Below, piece after piece: positions 21,715 through 28,683 of a stretch of DNA of 42,521 nt; the first letter of the stretch is position 1; each line of letters starts with the position of its first letter. The translations under genes were made by a program, and so were the position numbers. The stretch is from positions 1 to 42,521 of the IMG/VR virus record IMGVR_UViG_3300005526_000006; one strand, given 5' to 3'. Origin of the DNA: a virus. Below the pieces are notes generated by a model. It saw only the letters and a program-made list of their open reading frames with translations, had not been told where the DNA came from and did no database searches.

Positions 21715-22375
21715 TTATCCCGATGGCAACCGCAGTGCTTTTCACGGTCCTATTCTTGTTCGCGTTGTGGCGTGGCGCTCGCGGGATTAATTTGGCTGGC
21801 GGCGGCGTGGAAAGCAGACACGCTACTTACACCTCAAAAAACCAAGTTGCTCGACCCGGGAGATTGGCGCCCGAGGTAATGCGAAGGTCCGGATGCAATC
21901 ACACGGATACAAGAGCAATCGGAGCAGAGTCGGATGACGATCCGATAACATCGCCGTTAATCTGCGGCGGCGCCGTAAGTGTTTTAGGGGATGGCCATAG
22001 CAGGAGCAGCGACCTGCCCGCCAGCCAATCCCTTCACGCAATCAGACGCCGGATATGGGTGAAGGTTGCGGAGAGAATTTCTGAAATTCCCATCACTGAG
22101 CAGCTAGTCGAAGCAGTCCCCGGAAGTAGCTTAGATGATGCTGCACCCAAAGGACTGGGTTGGCCGGCAAATAAGCCATTGATGCGAAAACCGAGAGTGC
22201 GCCTGAGTGTGCACCGGCCCGATAGGGTTATTACCGGGGACACTTTCATAATTTCTGGCACCCGCCAGATTGCAGCAACTCCCCACAAGCCGAGTCTTAG
22301 ACTAAACCCCCATACTCTAAGGCTCGGCATCTTGCTTTTCGTGAATCACGCAGTCAACTAAAACCCACAATTCCC
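21715..22375 (+). ncRNA. Candidate large structured RNA (about 600 nt)
   Basis: No convincing gene lies here. A single open frame (21711-22361) uses many AGA/AGG/ATA codons and does not look like a protein past its first 30 codons. The bases instead pair into many hairpins: 21854-21877 (7 bp with a bulge), 21930-21945 (TCGGAT/ATCCGA), gcagg/cctgc nested inside a GGGAT-GGC/GCC-ATCCC stem near 21988-22032, CTTCAC/GTGAAG near 22032-22064, GAATTT/AAATTC at 22075-22089, ACCCA/TGGGT at 22145-22160, TCTGGC/GCCAGA at 22254-22269, and a 13-bp terminal stem at 22289-22328. Size and complexity recall GOLLD/ROOL RNAs of phages; this is unproven. Confidence 0.4.
22289..22328 (+). terminator. 13-bp stem-loop, possible RNA 3' end or terminator
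   Basis: GCCGAGTCTTAGA (22289-22301) pairs with TCTAAGGCTCGGC (22316-22328) with one U-G pair on the plus-strand RNA, around a 14-base C-rich loop, followed by ATCTTGCTTTT. On the minus strand the U-G becomes an A-C mismatch, so the plus-strand transcript is favoured. It is the longest hairpin I found in the early region. Confidence 0.55.
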
Positions 22376-22615
22376 ATGAAAACAGAACAACTTCCAAACA
22401 TGCCACCGCCCGACGCAGTTGGGACCGCTGCACAGAAATTCCGCACTGCGCTGGAAAAACTCGAAGCAGCTCAAGAAGAAAAGGGAGAAACCTCCGCCGC
22501 GTTATTCAAGTCCTTAGTCAAAGCTAAACGGACATCCATACAAATTGACGGCTACAAGTTTGAGCGCATTCATACCGGGCCGAAAGACTCAATAAAGGTG
22601 CAGAAACCGAAGTAA
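22376..22615 (+). CDS. Small helical protein of unknown function
   Basis: The 79-residue product is charged and helical (FRTALEKLEAAQEEKGETSA, residues 22-41), with a basic end (SIKVQKPK). It restarts the early operon after the structured RNA region with an ATG preceded by an A/C-rich leader and no Shine-Dalgarno. No family is recognised. Confidence 0.6.
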   Translation: MKTEQLPNMPPPDAVGTAAQKFRTALEKLEAAQEEKGETSAALFKSLVKAKRTSIQIDGYKFERIHTGPKDSIKVQKPK

Positions 22616-22622
22616 TCCCACT

Positions 22623-22880
22623 ATGGCCATCGAAACTTGCAAATCATTCAAAACGTCTGACGGTCGGACATTTCTCAACCGCGAGGAGGCGCAGTTGCAT
22701 GAGATTGAAATTCTCGCCGCTCATGAGAGCCAATTATTAGACCCTGGCGATGGCCAGACGCCTGGACCCGGCGCATTCGCGAAATGGATCGTCGCCAACA
22801 AAGACGCGCTGCTGGCCATTCTCTCAACCCGTAAACCTCGCGTCGTTAAGGCAAAGCAGAAGAAGGTGGTGGCAGCATGA
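22623..22880 (+). CDS. Small protein of unknown function
   Basis: The 85-residue product begins MAIETCKSFKTSDGRTFLNR, which resembles the N-terminus of small phage proteins that read a 'key = value' like strand pair, then continues as helix and ends with basic KVRKAKQKKVV-type residues. Overlaps the next gene by ATGA at 22877. No function assigned. Confidence 0.6.
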   Translation: MAIETCKSFKTSDGRTFLNREEAQLHEIEILAAHESQLLDPGDGQTPGPGAFAKWIVANKDALLAILSTRKPRVVKAKQKKVVAA

Positions 22881-23077
22881 GCGACTATAGCCCAGTGGTG
22901 GCGTTCTGTGAATCGCGGATTGAAACGCTCAAATCTCATAAACGATTCGCCGTTGGATTGACAGCCGAGGACGAGGCCCGCATCGACGAACTCACGATGA
23001 TTGTGACGCTGTGCCGTGGGTTGCAAAAGACCGACGATATGCTACGGAAACAGTTGGGGCTCGTGGAGACGATATAG
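22877..23077 (+). CDS. Small helical protein of unknown function
   Basis: The 66-residue product is a helical hairpin type (ESRIETLKSHKRFAVGLTAE and ARIDELTMIVTLCRGLQKTD). It is coupled by ATGA upstream and abuts the RecE-like gene, so it may be an accessory to recombination or replication. Confidence 0.55.
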   Translation: MSDYSPVVAFCESRIETLKSHKRFAVGLTAEDEARIDELTMIVTLCRGLQKTDDMLRKQLGLVETI

Positions 23078-23962
23078 ATGAGCCAACCGTCACAACCTGG
23101 ATTCTATTACGGCGTGGCATTCGACGATTACCGTTCATGGCCCGCCGTCAATTTCTCCCTGCTGAAGGAAATGGACAAGACGCCGATGCACTGCGCTTAC
23201 CGTCGCAGCCATCCATCCGAAGCAACCGAGGAAATGGAAGTCGGAGGAGCCGCGCATTGTCGCATCCTGGAGCCAGATAAATGGGATTCGCGCTTTTACG
23301 TGTGCCCGCCATGCAAACTAAACAGCAAAGAGGGCAAAGCGATAATGGCCGATGCCATCCTTGCCGCCAAGGGCCGAACCATCGTCAGGATGGAACACGA
23401 CACTGAAGCCAGCGCAGCCGAAGCAATGGCGGAATCCTTATCCGGTAATTCAGTTGCGGAATCGCTCATAAACGACATCGGGCGGACTGAGGTATCCGCG
23501 CTTTGGTTTGATGAAATGGGGCAGCAATGGTGCAAGGGTCGATTTGACAAGCTCAACGTCGGTGTCACCCCGTCGGTTGGTGACCCGATACAGCCGACGA
23601 TTGTCGAAATCAAAACCTCATCGCGGTTAGATGATTTCGCATTCAGCCGCACCGCTCGCAATCTGCACTATGACGCACAGGCTGCTTGGTATTGCTGGGG
23701 ACACGTTTGCATCACAGGCGAAACCGCAGCGCACCGAATCATTGTTATTGAGAGTCACCCGCCGCATACGGTTCGCGTGATGGAACTGGACGAACCTTCA
23801 ATGCAAGGTGGCGCGACAAAATATTCCCGGTGGTATGGCGAGTATTGCAAATGCACCAAGCGCGGACAGTGGCCGGGATGGCCGGAGAAGGTGCAAAAGT
23901 TGAGCGTGCCGCAGTTTGGGGAACTCGATCTAGTTGTAGGCGGGAAGGAGTACGCGTTATGA
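23078..23962 (+). CDS. RecE/exonuclease VIII-like PD-(D/E)xK nuclease
   Basis: The 294-residue protein is a 5'-3' exonuclease-type enzyme for phage recombination. Motifs: GGAAHCRILEP with H60 (near residues 56-66), GRFDKL with D157, IVEIKT with E177 and K179, and Y198/Q201 in the following helix. It opens a DNA-processing run with methyltransferases and HNH genes. No RecT partner is recognised nearby. It overlaps the methyltransferase by ATGA. Confidence 0.8.
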   Translation: MSQPSQPGFYYGVAFDDYRSWPAVNFSLLKEMDKTPMHCAYRRSHPSEATEEMEVGGAAHCRILEPDKWDSRFYVCPPCKLNSKEGKAIMADAILAAKGRTIVRMEHDTEASAAEAMAESLSGNSVAESLINDIGRTEVSALWFDEMGQQWCKGRFDKLNVGVTPSVGDPIQPTIVEIKTSSRLDDFAFSRTARNLHYDAQAAWYCWGHVCITGETAAHRIIVIESHPPHTVRVMELDEPSMQGGATKYSRWYGEYCKCTKRGQWPGWPEKVQKLSVPQFGELDLVVGGKEYAL

Positions 23963-24606
23963 ATCCCTATTACGACGATGGCAAAGGCATCGTGATTTAT
24001 CACGGCGATTGCCGGGAGATTTTGCCTACATTGCCGAAGGTTGATTTGGTGCTGACTGACCCGCCGTATGGGATTAACGAAAACTATGCCAGTTATATTG
24101 ACCGGCTTGGAGAATTAAGGGTAACGATTGCACAATCCATGCCATTGATTATCAAAAATTCGGTTGTAGCTATTTTGACGGTTGGGGTTGGTAATATATT
24201 CGAGTATCCGAAACCGACATGGACCCTCGCGTGGGTTACGCCGGCGGGTTGCGGGAGCGGTCCTTGGGGATTTTGTTGCTGGCAACCTGTTCTTGCTTAT
24301 GGAAAAGACCCTTACTTAGTGAACGGATTAGGCAGGAGACCAGACTGCATTCTACACACTGAATCAGCAGAGGAAAACGGCCATCCATGCCCTAAACCTA
24401 TAGGATTTTGGAGTAAGCTGCTTCTTAGGGGTTCACCTAAAGACTCAGACTATATTTTAGACCCCTTCATGGGCAGCGGCACCACCCTCCGTGCAGCCAA
24501 AGACTTAGGCCGACGCGCTATCGGTATCGAAATCGAAGAGCGCTACTGCGAAATTGCGGCGCGTCGCTTGCAACAGGAGGTTTTACAACTATGCACTACC
24601 GCCTGA
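23959..24606 (+). CDS. DNA methyltransferase, N4/N6 type (DPPY)
   Basis: The 215-residue protein methylates DNA, probably to block host restriction. The catalytic DPPY (residues 34-37) precedes the AdoMet-binding FMGSG (170-174), the order of beta-class enzymes. It is small, with a short central part as target-recognition region. It is coupled to the RecE-like gene by ATGA and overlaps the next gene by 16 bp. Confidence 0.85.
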   Translation: MNPYYDDGKGIVIYHGDCREILPTLPKVDLVLTDPPYGINENYASYIDRLGELRVTIAQSMPLIIKNSVVAILTVGVGNIFEYPKPTWTLAWVTPAGCGSGPWGFCCWQPVLAYGKDPYLVNGLGRRPDCILHTESAEENGHPCPKPIGFWSKLLLRGSPKDSDYILDPFMGSGTTLRAAKDLGRRAIGIEIEERYCEIAARRLQQEVLQLCTTA

Positions 24607-24902
24607 TGTATCCCTCCGAGTTTCTAAATGCGGCCGATCTCCATGACAAGGAAGTCTCGGTGATAATCGAATCCGTCACTATCGAAGATGTCCCAGGCGT
24701 TGATGGCAAAAAGAAAGCCAAGCCGGTCGTGCGGTTCCAAGGCAAAGAAAAGCGCTTCCCGCTGCCCAAATGCTGCGCCAAGGCAATCGCGGCCAAACAT
24801 GGGAAGGATACGGAGGATTGGGTGGGGAAGCGGATTATTATCTATCCAACTACCTGCCTAGCGTTTGGTTCCGAATGTGAATGTATCAGGGTGAAGACAT
24901 GA
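24591..24902 (+). CDS. Conserved phage early protein, possibly OB-like
   Basis: The 103-residue product (MHYRLMYPSEFLNAADLHDK...) belongs to a group of small phage proteins I recognise by their pattern: a beta-rich start with VSVIIESVTIEDV, a central KPVVRFQGKEKRF and a late WVGKRIIIYPTTCLAFG. Neighbours are DNA-processing enzymes. The fold may be a nucleic-acid binding barrel, which is inferred. It overlaps the methyltransferase end. Confidence 0.6.
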   Translation: MHYRLMYPSEFLNAADLHDKEVSVIIESVTIEDVPGVDGKKKAKPVVRFQGKEKRFPLPKCCAKAIAAKHGKDTEDWVGKRIIIYPTTCLAFGSECECIRVKT

Positions 24903-24988
24903 CCCCCATCTCCTACGCCGAAGCTGACAAGAATCGGGTGCGCCTTTATTGGCCGGGAGTATCGAAGATTCGCGGGCTGATTTTATGA
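24899..24988 (+). CDS. Possible 29-residue peptide
   Basis: ATG 24899 overlaps the previous TGA and the frame ends with an ATGA overlap at 24985. The peptide (MTPISYAEADKNRVRLYW...) is charged and aromatic. Its coupled start and stop make it plausible as a translated linker or a small protein; function is unknown. Confidence 0.45.
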   Translation: MTPISYAEADKNRVRLYWPGVSKIRGLIL

Positions 24989-25554
24989 AACAATACACCG
25001 TTGAGGAAGCTAAGGCGATGACGGCCAAGCAGCGTTCAAGGTTGAGACTGCGCGGCTTTGACGTTCCAAAACTCAGACCGGGCGCTCCGCTGGGCTTCAA
25101 AATGTCGCCCGATGTAATTCAAAAACGAAAGAGATTTGGTCCGCAGCATCATAGGTGGAAAGGTGATTCTGCAAAGCCATCAGCCGGGAGGGCTAGGGCT
25201 AGAAGTCTATTTAAGTCCCCCGGCGTCTGCTCGGGGTGCGGCAAACCAGGTAGAATCGAGCGCCACCACGTAGATGGTAATACTCTAAATAATTCGGTTG
25301 AGAACATTCAGTTTCTTTGTTCGTCGTGCCACCAATCGGTCGATGGGCGCTCGGAAAGATTTAAGGAAATCGCAAGACTACACTCGGGTGTTGGCAACGC
25401 GGCTTCAGCAATCGCACGAAAAAGCAAAACTCATTGCAAATGGGGTCATCCATTTTCAGGTGATAACCTTCTGATTACGCAGAGGGGGAGGGTATGCCTG
25501 ACGTGTAGAAGGCGCTTCGAATTTGAAAGTAAAAGGCGGGGCGCTGCGAAATGA
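24985..25554 (+). CDS. HNH endonuclease with zinc site
   Basis: The 189-residue protein starts at ATG 24985 (a longer frame from 24949 overlaps upstream coding). A zinc-bound HNH core is visible: C82 and C85 (CSGCGKPG), H94/H95 in RIERHHVDGNT, N103-like residues, and C112/C115 in FLCSSCHQS. The N-terminus is basic. A second Cys cluster (THCKWGHPF, VCLTCRRR) near the end may bind zinc. Probably a homing-type endonuclease; overlaps the next small gene by ATGA. Confidence 0.8.
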   Translation: MKQYTVEEAKAMTAKQRSRLRLRGFDVPKLRPGAPLGFKMSPDVIQKRKRFGPQHHRWKGDSAKPSAGRARARSLFKSPGVCSGCGKPGRIERHHVDGNTLNNSVENIQFLCSSCHQSVDGRSERFKEIARLHSGVGNAASAIARKSKTHCKWGHPFSGDNLLITQRGRVCLTCRRRFEFESKRRGAAK

Positions 25555-25718
25555 TTTGGCCCATAACATTCTCCTGCGCGTGCGGCGATAGCTGGCGATT
25601 AACAGTGCCCATGAAGTTTCGAACGCGAGATTTTTACGAGTATGCCATGACCGAATGGCTAAAGGCGCACGATGGGCATTTAATTGCGTCCAGGCGGGCG
25701 AAGAAGGATAGGAAATGA
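25551..25718 (+). CDS. 55-residue Cys-containing protein
   Basis: ATG 25551 (ATGA overlap with the HNH gene) opens a 55-codon frame with CACG near residues 9-12 and a helix of EYAMTEWLKAHDG, ending with a basic tail. It ends with ATGA at the Dam gene start (25715). The CxC may form half of a zinc site, but no partner pair is seen. No function assigned. Confidence 0.55.
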   Translation: MIWPITFSCACGDSWRLTVPMKFRTRDFYEYAMTEWLKAHDGHLIASRRAKKDRK

Positions 25719-26734
25719 CGGCGGAAACTCTCACAGCTCCTTTTCCTTGGTTCGGCGGAAAATCCCGCGTGGCTGATGTCGTTTGGGAACGCTTCGGCAA
25801 CGTCCAAAACTACGTTGAACCATTCGCCGGGAGTCTTGCCGTCCTTTTAGCCCGTCCGCACGATGCCAATACCGAGACTGTAAACGACAAAGACGCCTAT
25901 CTATCAAACTTCTGGCGTGCAATCCAATGCGACCCTACAGAGACAGCCAAATGGGCGGATTGGCCCGTCAGTGAAGCCGATTTGCTTGCGCGGCACCGTT
26001 GGCTTGTTTCCACCGGAAAAGACCGCCTGAAGTCATTACGGAGCGATCCTGAGTTCTTTGACGCGAAGGTGGCGGGATGGTGGGTTTGGGGGCTTTGTTC
26101 GTGGATTGGGGCTGGTTGGTGTGTGGAACGCGGGAATGGGCATCAACCGGAACAAGTTCCCCACCTTGGGAACGCGGGAATGGGCATCAACCGGAAACTG
26201 CCGCACCTTGGGGACGCGGGGATGGGATTAAACGCGGAGCGTTCTGCGAATTGGAAACAGCGCCCGCATTTGGGAACGAATGGTTTCGGAATCAACGCGG
26301 CCCGCGCTAATGGGATTTACGGTTATTTCGAAGCTCTTTCAAACCGCTTGCGCAAAGCTCGCGTGTGCTGCGGCGAATGGGATCGCGTCCTAGGCGAGTC
26401 CGTCACGATTAAGCACGGATTAACCGGCGTTTTCCTTGACCCGCCCTACTCTACCGACCGCGCTGATTGTTATTCCGTCGAGTCGGATTGTTCTGCAGTC
26501 GTCCGCGATTGGGCAATCGCCAATGGCGACAATCCCGACCTGAGAATCGCGCTTTGCGGTTACGAAGGCGAACACGCGATGCCTGAAACCTGGGAGTGCG
26601 TACCATGGAAAGCTCGCGGTGGATACGGCTCGCAAGGCGACGGCTCAGGCCGAGAGAATAGCGCGAAGGAACGAATCTGGTTTTCGCCCGCATGTTTGAA
26701 AATGGAGCTATTCAACCGATGCAACCAAGCCTAG
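25715..26734 (+). CDS. DNA adenine methylase, D12 class
   Basis: The 339-residue protein methylates adenine in DNA. Motifs are PWFGGKSR (residues 10-17), VEPFAGSLAV (34-43), NDKDAYLSNFWRAI (57-70) and the catalytic LDPPYS (241-246). Between residues 140 and 195 lies an insertion of repeated PHLGxAGMGIN units (149-159, 163-173, 184-194). The DNA below shows a 28-bp repeat read in two frames, so the insertion is evolving by slippage. It overlaps the next gene. Confidence 0.85.
   Translation: MTAETLTAPFPWFGGKSRVADVVWERFGNVQNYVEPFAGSLAVLLARPHDANTETVNDKDAYLSNFWRAIQCDPTETAKWADWPVSEADLLARHRWLVSTGKDRLKSLRSDPEFFDAKVAGWWVWGLCSWIGAGWCVERGNGHQPEQVPHLGNAGMGINRKLPHLGDAGMGLNAERSANWKQRPHLGTNGFGINAARANGIYGYFEALSNRLRKARVCCGEWDRVLGESVTIKHGLTGVFLDPPYSTDRADCYSVESDCSAVVRDWAIANGDNPDLRIALCGYEGEHAMPETWECVPWKARGGYGSQGDGSGRENSAKERIWFSPACLKMELFNRCNQA
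26125..26196 (+). repeat. 28-bp direct repeat inside the adenine methylase
   Basis: The same 28 bases occur at 26125-26152 and 26169-26196, 44 bp apart. Since 44 is not a multiple of three, the copies are read in different frames: ERGNGHQPE versus NAGMGINR. A third, diverged copy follows near 26213-26240. This marks a minisatellite within a coding region. Confidence 0.85.
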
Positions 26735-26937
26735 AAAAACAACTGGACCTCGCGCACAAATGGCTCGCAGCGCACGAAGCCAAGTCTCTTCGCAACCGTG
26801 GCGATTCGTCGCACCCTGCGCATGTGGAAGTTAAGGTTTGCCAGGCGTTGATAGCGACGGTGGAACGGGCGATTGGGTGCCGCGATTGTGCGGAGTCGGA
26901 TTGGCCGGAGGAGAAAGGGGTGCAAAGTGCCGTTTGA
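26692..26937 (+). CDS. Small protein of unknown function
   Basis: The frame gives 81 residues from ATG 26692 or 72 from ATG 26719; the second removes most of the overlap with the methylase. The product is helical and charged (LEKQLDLAHKWLAAHEAKSL) with CRDC near the end. It overlaps the next gene by 11 bp. No family is recognised. Confidence 0.5.
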   Translation: MFENGAIQPMQPSLEKQLDLAHKWLAAHEAKSLRNRGDSSHPAHVEVKVCQALIATVERAIGCRDCAESDWPEEKGVQSAV

Positions 26938-27517
26938 TGTGGCAGTCCTTTGTTGTGCCCGCAAATCGGTTTACAAGTCGGTTCCCGGCGTGGAGTGCTT
27001 CGATATTGATCGGGATGCGCGAACGTTTGATGGTGGAATGCCCGTTGTTGCTCACCCGCCATGCCGGCTTTGGTCGGCCTTTTGCGCGCACCAAGCGAAG
27101 TCCAATAATCCAGATGCCGAACGCGCGCTCGGTGTTTTCTGTGTCGAGCAGGTGCGCGCATGGGGCGGCATAGTTGAGCAGCCGGCACACTCAAGGCTTT
27201 GGGATGAATGCCGATTACCTCGCCCTATTGATTGCCTTTACGCGGCGCCCGAAACGATGGACCCGCGCGACGGCTATTCTTTTGAGATTTCCCAGTATTG
27301 GTTTGGAGACTCCAGGGAGAAGGCGACTTGGTTGTGGTTCTCTGGGCTGGATAAATACGCAATTCCAACACTCCCGTTCCGATTAAAAGCTGAAGGCGGC
27401 GACCGTCGCACTTGGCAATTAATGTCCCGGAACACGCGAGAGCGAACCCCGATTGCATTTGCTGAATGGATGGTCAGTTGCGCACGGCTTGCAAAAGTCA
27501 TGGAGGCTCAATTATGA
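26927..27517 (+). CDS. Cytosine-methyltransferase-like phage protein (degenerate or specialised)
   Basis: The 196-residue product from GTG 26927 has HPPCRLWS (residues 43-50), like the motif IV P-C of C5 cytosine methyltransferases, and GGIVEQPAHS (80-89), like the following E-N-V region. It is far too short for a full enzyme, and motif I and a target-recognition domain are not evident. I recognise it as a conserved phage protein family of unknown function. It ends with AKVMEAQL, overlapping the left 17-bp repeat of an inserted cassette. Confidence 0.6.
   Translation: MPFDVAVLCCARKSVYKSVPGVECFDIDRDARTFDGGMPVVAHPPCRLWSAFCAHQAKSNNPDAERALGVFCVEQVRAWGGIVEQPAHSRLWDECRLPRPIDCLYAAPETMDPRDGYSFEISQYWFGDSREKATWLWFSGLDKYAIPTLPFRLKAEGGDRRTWQLMSRNTRERTPIAFAEWMVSCARLAKVMEAQL
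27491..27507 (+). repeat. 17-bp direct repeat flanking a minus-strand cassette, left copy
   Basis: GCAAAAGTCATGGAGGC here is identical to 27940-27956. Between them lie two minus-strand genes in an otherwise rightward operon. The repeat codes for AKVMEA at the end of the upstream gene, so it is probably the target duplication or homology made when the cassette inserted. Confidence 0.8.
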
Positions 27518-27652
27518 CGGCTTGCGCTTTTTACCCTTCGGCCATCCGCCAAGTTTACCGTTTGCGCGCGATGCCTTCGCTTTGGCTTTCGATTTCACGG
27601 AGCCGAGTAGTGCGCCGATGTTTAGCTCTTTTCCGCAATTTGGGCAGTTCAT
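27512..27652 (-). CDS. 46-residue zinc-finger/basic protein
   Basis: On the minus strand, ATG at 27652 opens a 46-codon frame. It starts MNCPNCGKEL with a C-x2-C knuckle, then has a Lys/Ala/Ser-rich linker and a GKLGGWPKGKKRKPS tail that resembles the AT-hook-like ends of small phage DNA-binding proteins. Its start overlaps the upstream minus gene by ATGA. It is part of the inserted cassette. Confidence 0.7.
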   Translation of the reverse strand: MNCPNCGKELNIGALLGSVKSKAKAKASRANGKLGGWPKGKKRKPS

Positions 27653-27864
27653 ACGGGCTTAAGCGTCTCCGGGTTGCATTCCGCAATCGCGGTTGTGATT
27701 CCATCCAAAGGCAGGCCGTAGCGGTGCAAATCTTCATCGTAAAGAGCCTTGGCTTCATTCTCGGTTGCGGCTTCATACCAATCCGTAAATTGGGATGGGG
27801 TGCGGATTGCGCCGGTGTAAGTCACAGTGGTTTTAAATCTGAAAAGTTTCATGGTTTCTGTCAT
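27649..27864 (-). CDS. 71-residue protein, first gene of the inserted cassette
   Basis: The product (MTETMKLFRFKTTVTYTGAI...) looks like an N-terminal strand pair (KLFRFKTTVTYTG), then a helix with EAATENEAKALYDEDLHRYG. A putative promoter lies upstream on the minus strand. Coupled by ATGA to the zinc-finger gene. No family recognised. Its antisense (27466-27963) is open but reads poorly. Confidence 0.65.
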   Translation of the reverse strand: MTETMKLFRFKTTVTYTGAIRTPSQFTDWYEAATENEAKALYDEDLHRYGLPLDGITTAIAECNPETLKPV

Positions 27865-27870
27865 ACCAAC

Positions 27871-27898
27871 ACTATACCTAACAGTTGGGTTTACGCAA
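27871..27898 (-). promoter_or_regulatory. Minus-strand promoter candidate for the inserted cassette
   Basis: On the minus strand TTGCGT (27898-27893) and TATAGT (27876-27871) are separated by 16 bp, close to the sigma70 pattern, seven bases before the ATG of the 71-residue gene. A cassette opposite to its operon needs its own promoter. Confidence 0.5.
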
Positions 27899-27939
27899 TA
27901 GGCCGAAATACGATTTCAGATGCGCTAATACAACTCGGC

Positions 27940-27956
27940 GCAAAAGTCATGGAGGC
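27940..27956 (+). repeat. 17-bp direct repeat flanking a minus-strand cassette, right copy
   Basis: Second copy of GCAAAAGTCATGGAGGC. It is followed by GAAATGA, so here the reading AKVMEAK ends with ATGA overlapping the next gene. That is the arrangement expected before the insertion. Confidence 0.8.
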
Positions 27957-27959
27957 GAA

Positions 27960-28130
27960 ATGAGTATCAGCTTCTATAAATTCGGAGTCGGATTTCGTTA
28001 CTCGCAGCGATTATTCTTCGTTCGTGTGTTCGGTTGGGGATTTTTAATCAAAGACATATCGCGCCATCCATTGTTGTATTCACAATGCCAACACGGCGTT
28101 TGGATGACTTGGCTGCGACCAATCAAATGA
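27960..28130 (+). CDS. Small aromatic protein of unknown function
   Basis: The 56-residue product starts at ATG 27960 with GGAGG upstream. It is beta-like and aromatic (FYKFGVGFRYSQRLFFVRVF, residues 5-24; GWGFLIKDISRHPLLYSQ), and resembles other small phage proteins with a KDIxRHPLLFSQ motif. Ends with ATGA at 28127. Function unknown. Confidence 0.6.
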   Translation: MSISFYKFGVGFRYSQRLFFVRVFGWGFLIKDISRHPLLYSQCQHGVWMTWLRPIK

Positions 28131-28519
28131 ACTGGACACCCGAACAATATCGCGCCCATCAAATGCGACTTGGTGAGCAAACCCAAGAGCCGCCGCGCAG
28201 CGCCGAAGTCGAACGCGAAATCCCGCTTCACAATCGCATAATGATTTGGTGCAACAGCAGAATACCTCGGGTGCCGTATATTCACGCGAGGCCCGACCAG
28301 AAAAGCAGAATTGCCATGGGCTGCCAAGATTTCACGGTGTTTTACAAAGGCAGCGCGATCTGCATTGAGTGCAAGGCGAAGGATGGGAAGTTGAGCGTTG
28401 ACCAAACGATATGGGCGCATCTGATGAAGTCGCAAGGATTCACAGTCTGGATTGTGTGCGATTTTGCTACGTTCCTATCCATCGTCGAAGCGCCGGCCAA
28501 AGAAAGGGAGTTGGCATGA
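28127..28519 (+). CDS. VRR-NUC domain nuclease
   Basis: The 130-residue protein belongs to the PD-(D/E)xK nuclease VRR-NUC family. G65/D68 (GCQDFTVF), E81-x-K83 in IECKAKDG and Q93 in DQTIWAHL are in the right order and spacing. Such enzymes act on branched DNA such as Holliday junctions and are common in phage replication regions. It is coupled at both ends by ATGA. Confidence 0.8.
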   Translation: MNWTPEQYRAHQMRLGEQTQEPPRSAEVEREIPLHNRIMIWCNSRIPRVPYIHARPDQKSRIAMGCQDFTVFYKGSAICIECKAKDGKLSVDQTIWAHLMKSQGFTVWIVCDFATFLSIVEAPAKERELA

Positions 28520-28683
28520 TGCCTAAAGGCCAACCAGATAGGGGATTTAATGAACTTCCGATTTTGGTAGGTAACGGCATGGTTGCCCGCATCCCATTCC
28601 CCATGTCCGAAGATGATTTTCAACTGCTCATAGAGACTCTGAATCTCTGGAAGAAAAAACTGGTTAAGCCGCAAATGCCATGA
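28516..28683 (+). CDS. Small protein of unknown function
   Basis: The 55-residue product starts at ATG 28516 (ATGA). It has a beta-turn start (NELPILVGNGMVARIPFPMS) and a helix DFQLLIETLNLWKKKL, a pattern of small phage regulatory or accessory proteins. It is coupled at both ends. Confidence 0.6.
   Translation: MMPKGQPDRGFNELPILVGNGMVARIPFPMSEDDFQLLIETLNLWKKKLVKPQMP

Noticed and set aside
21711-22361. Long open frame (about 216 codons) across the hairpin-rich region
   Set aside because: Only the first 30 codons look protein-like (a membrane helix). The rest uses rare AGA/AGG/ATA codons heavily, is Ser/Arg/His/Pro-rich without domain pattern, and is better explained by RNA structure. A short membrane peptide at its start remains possible.
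27466-27963. 165-codon plus-strand frame antisense to the minus-strand cassette
   Set aside because: The minus-strand genes have good starts, a promoter and ATGA coupling; the plus frame reads Arg/Cys-rich without pattern.
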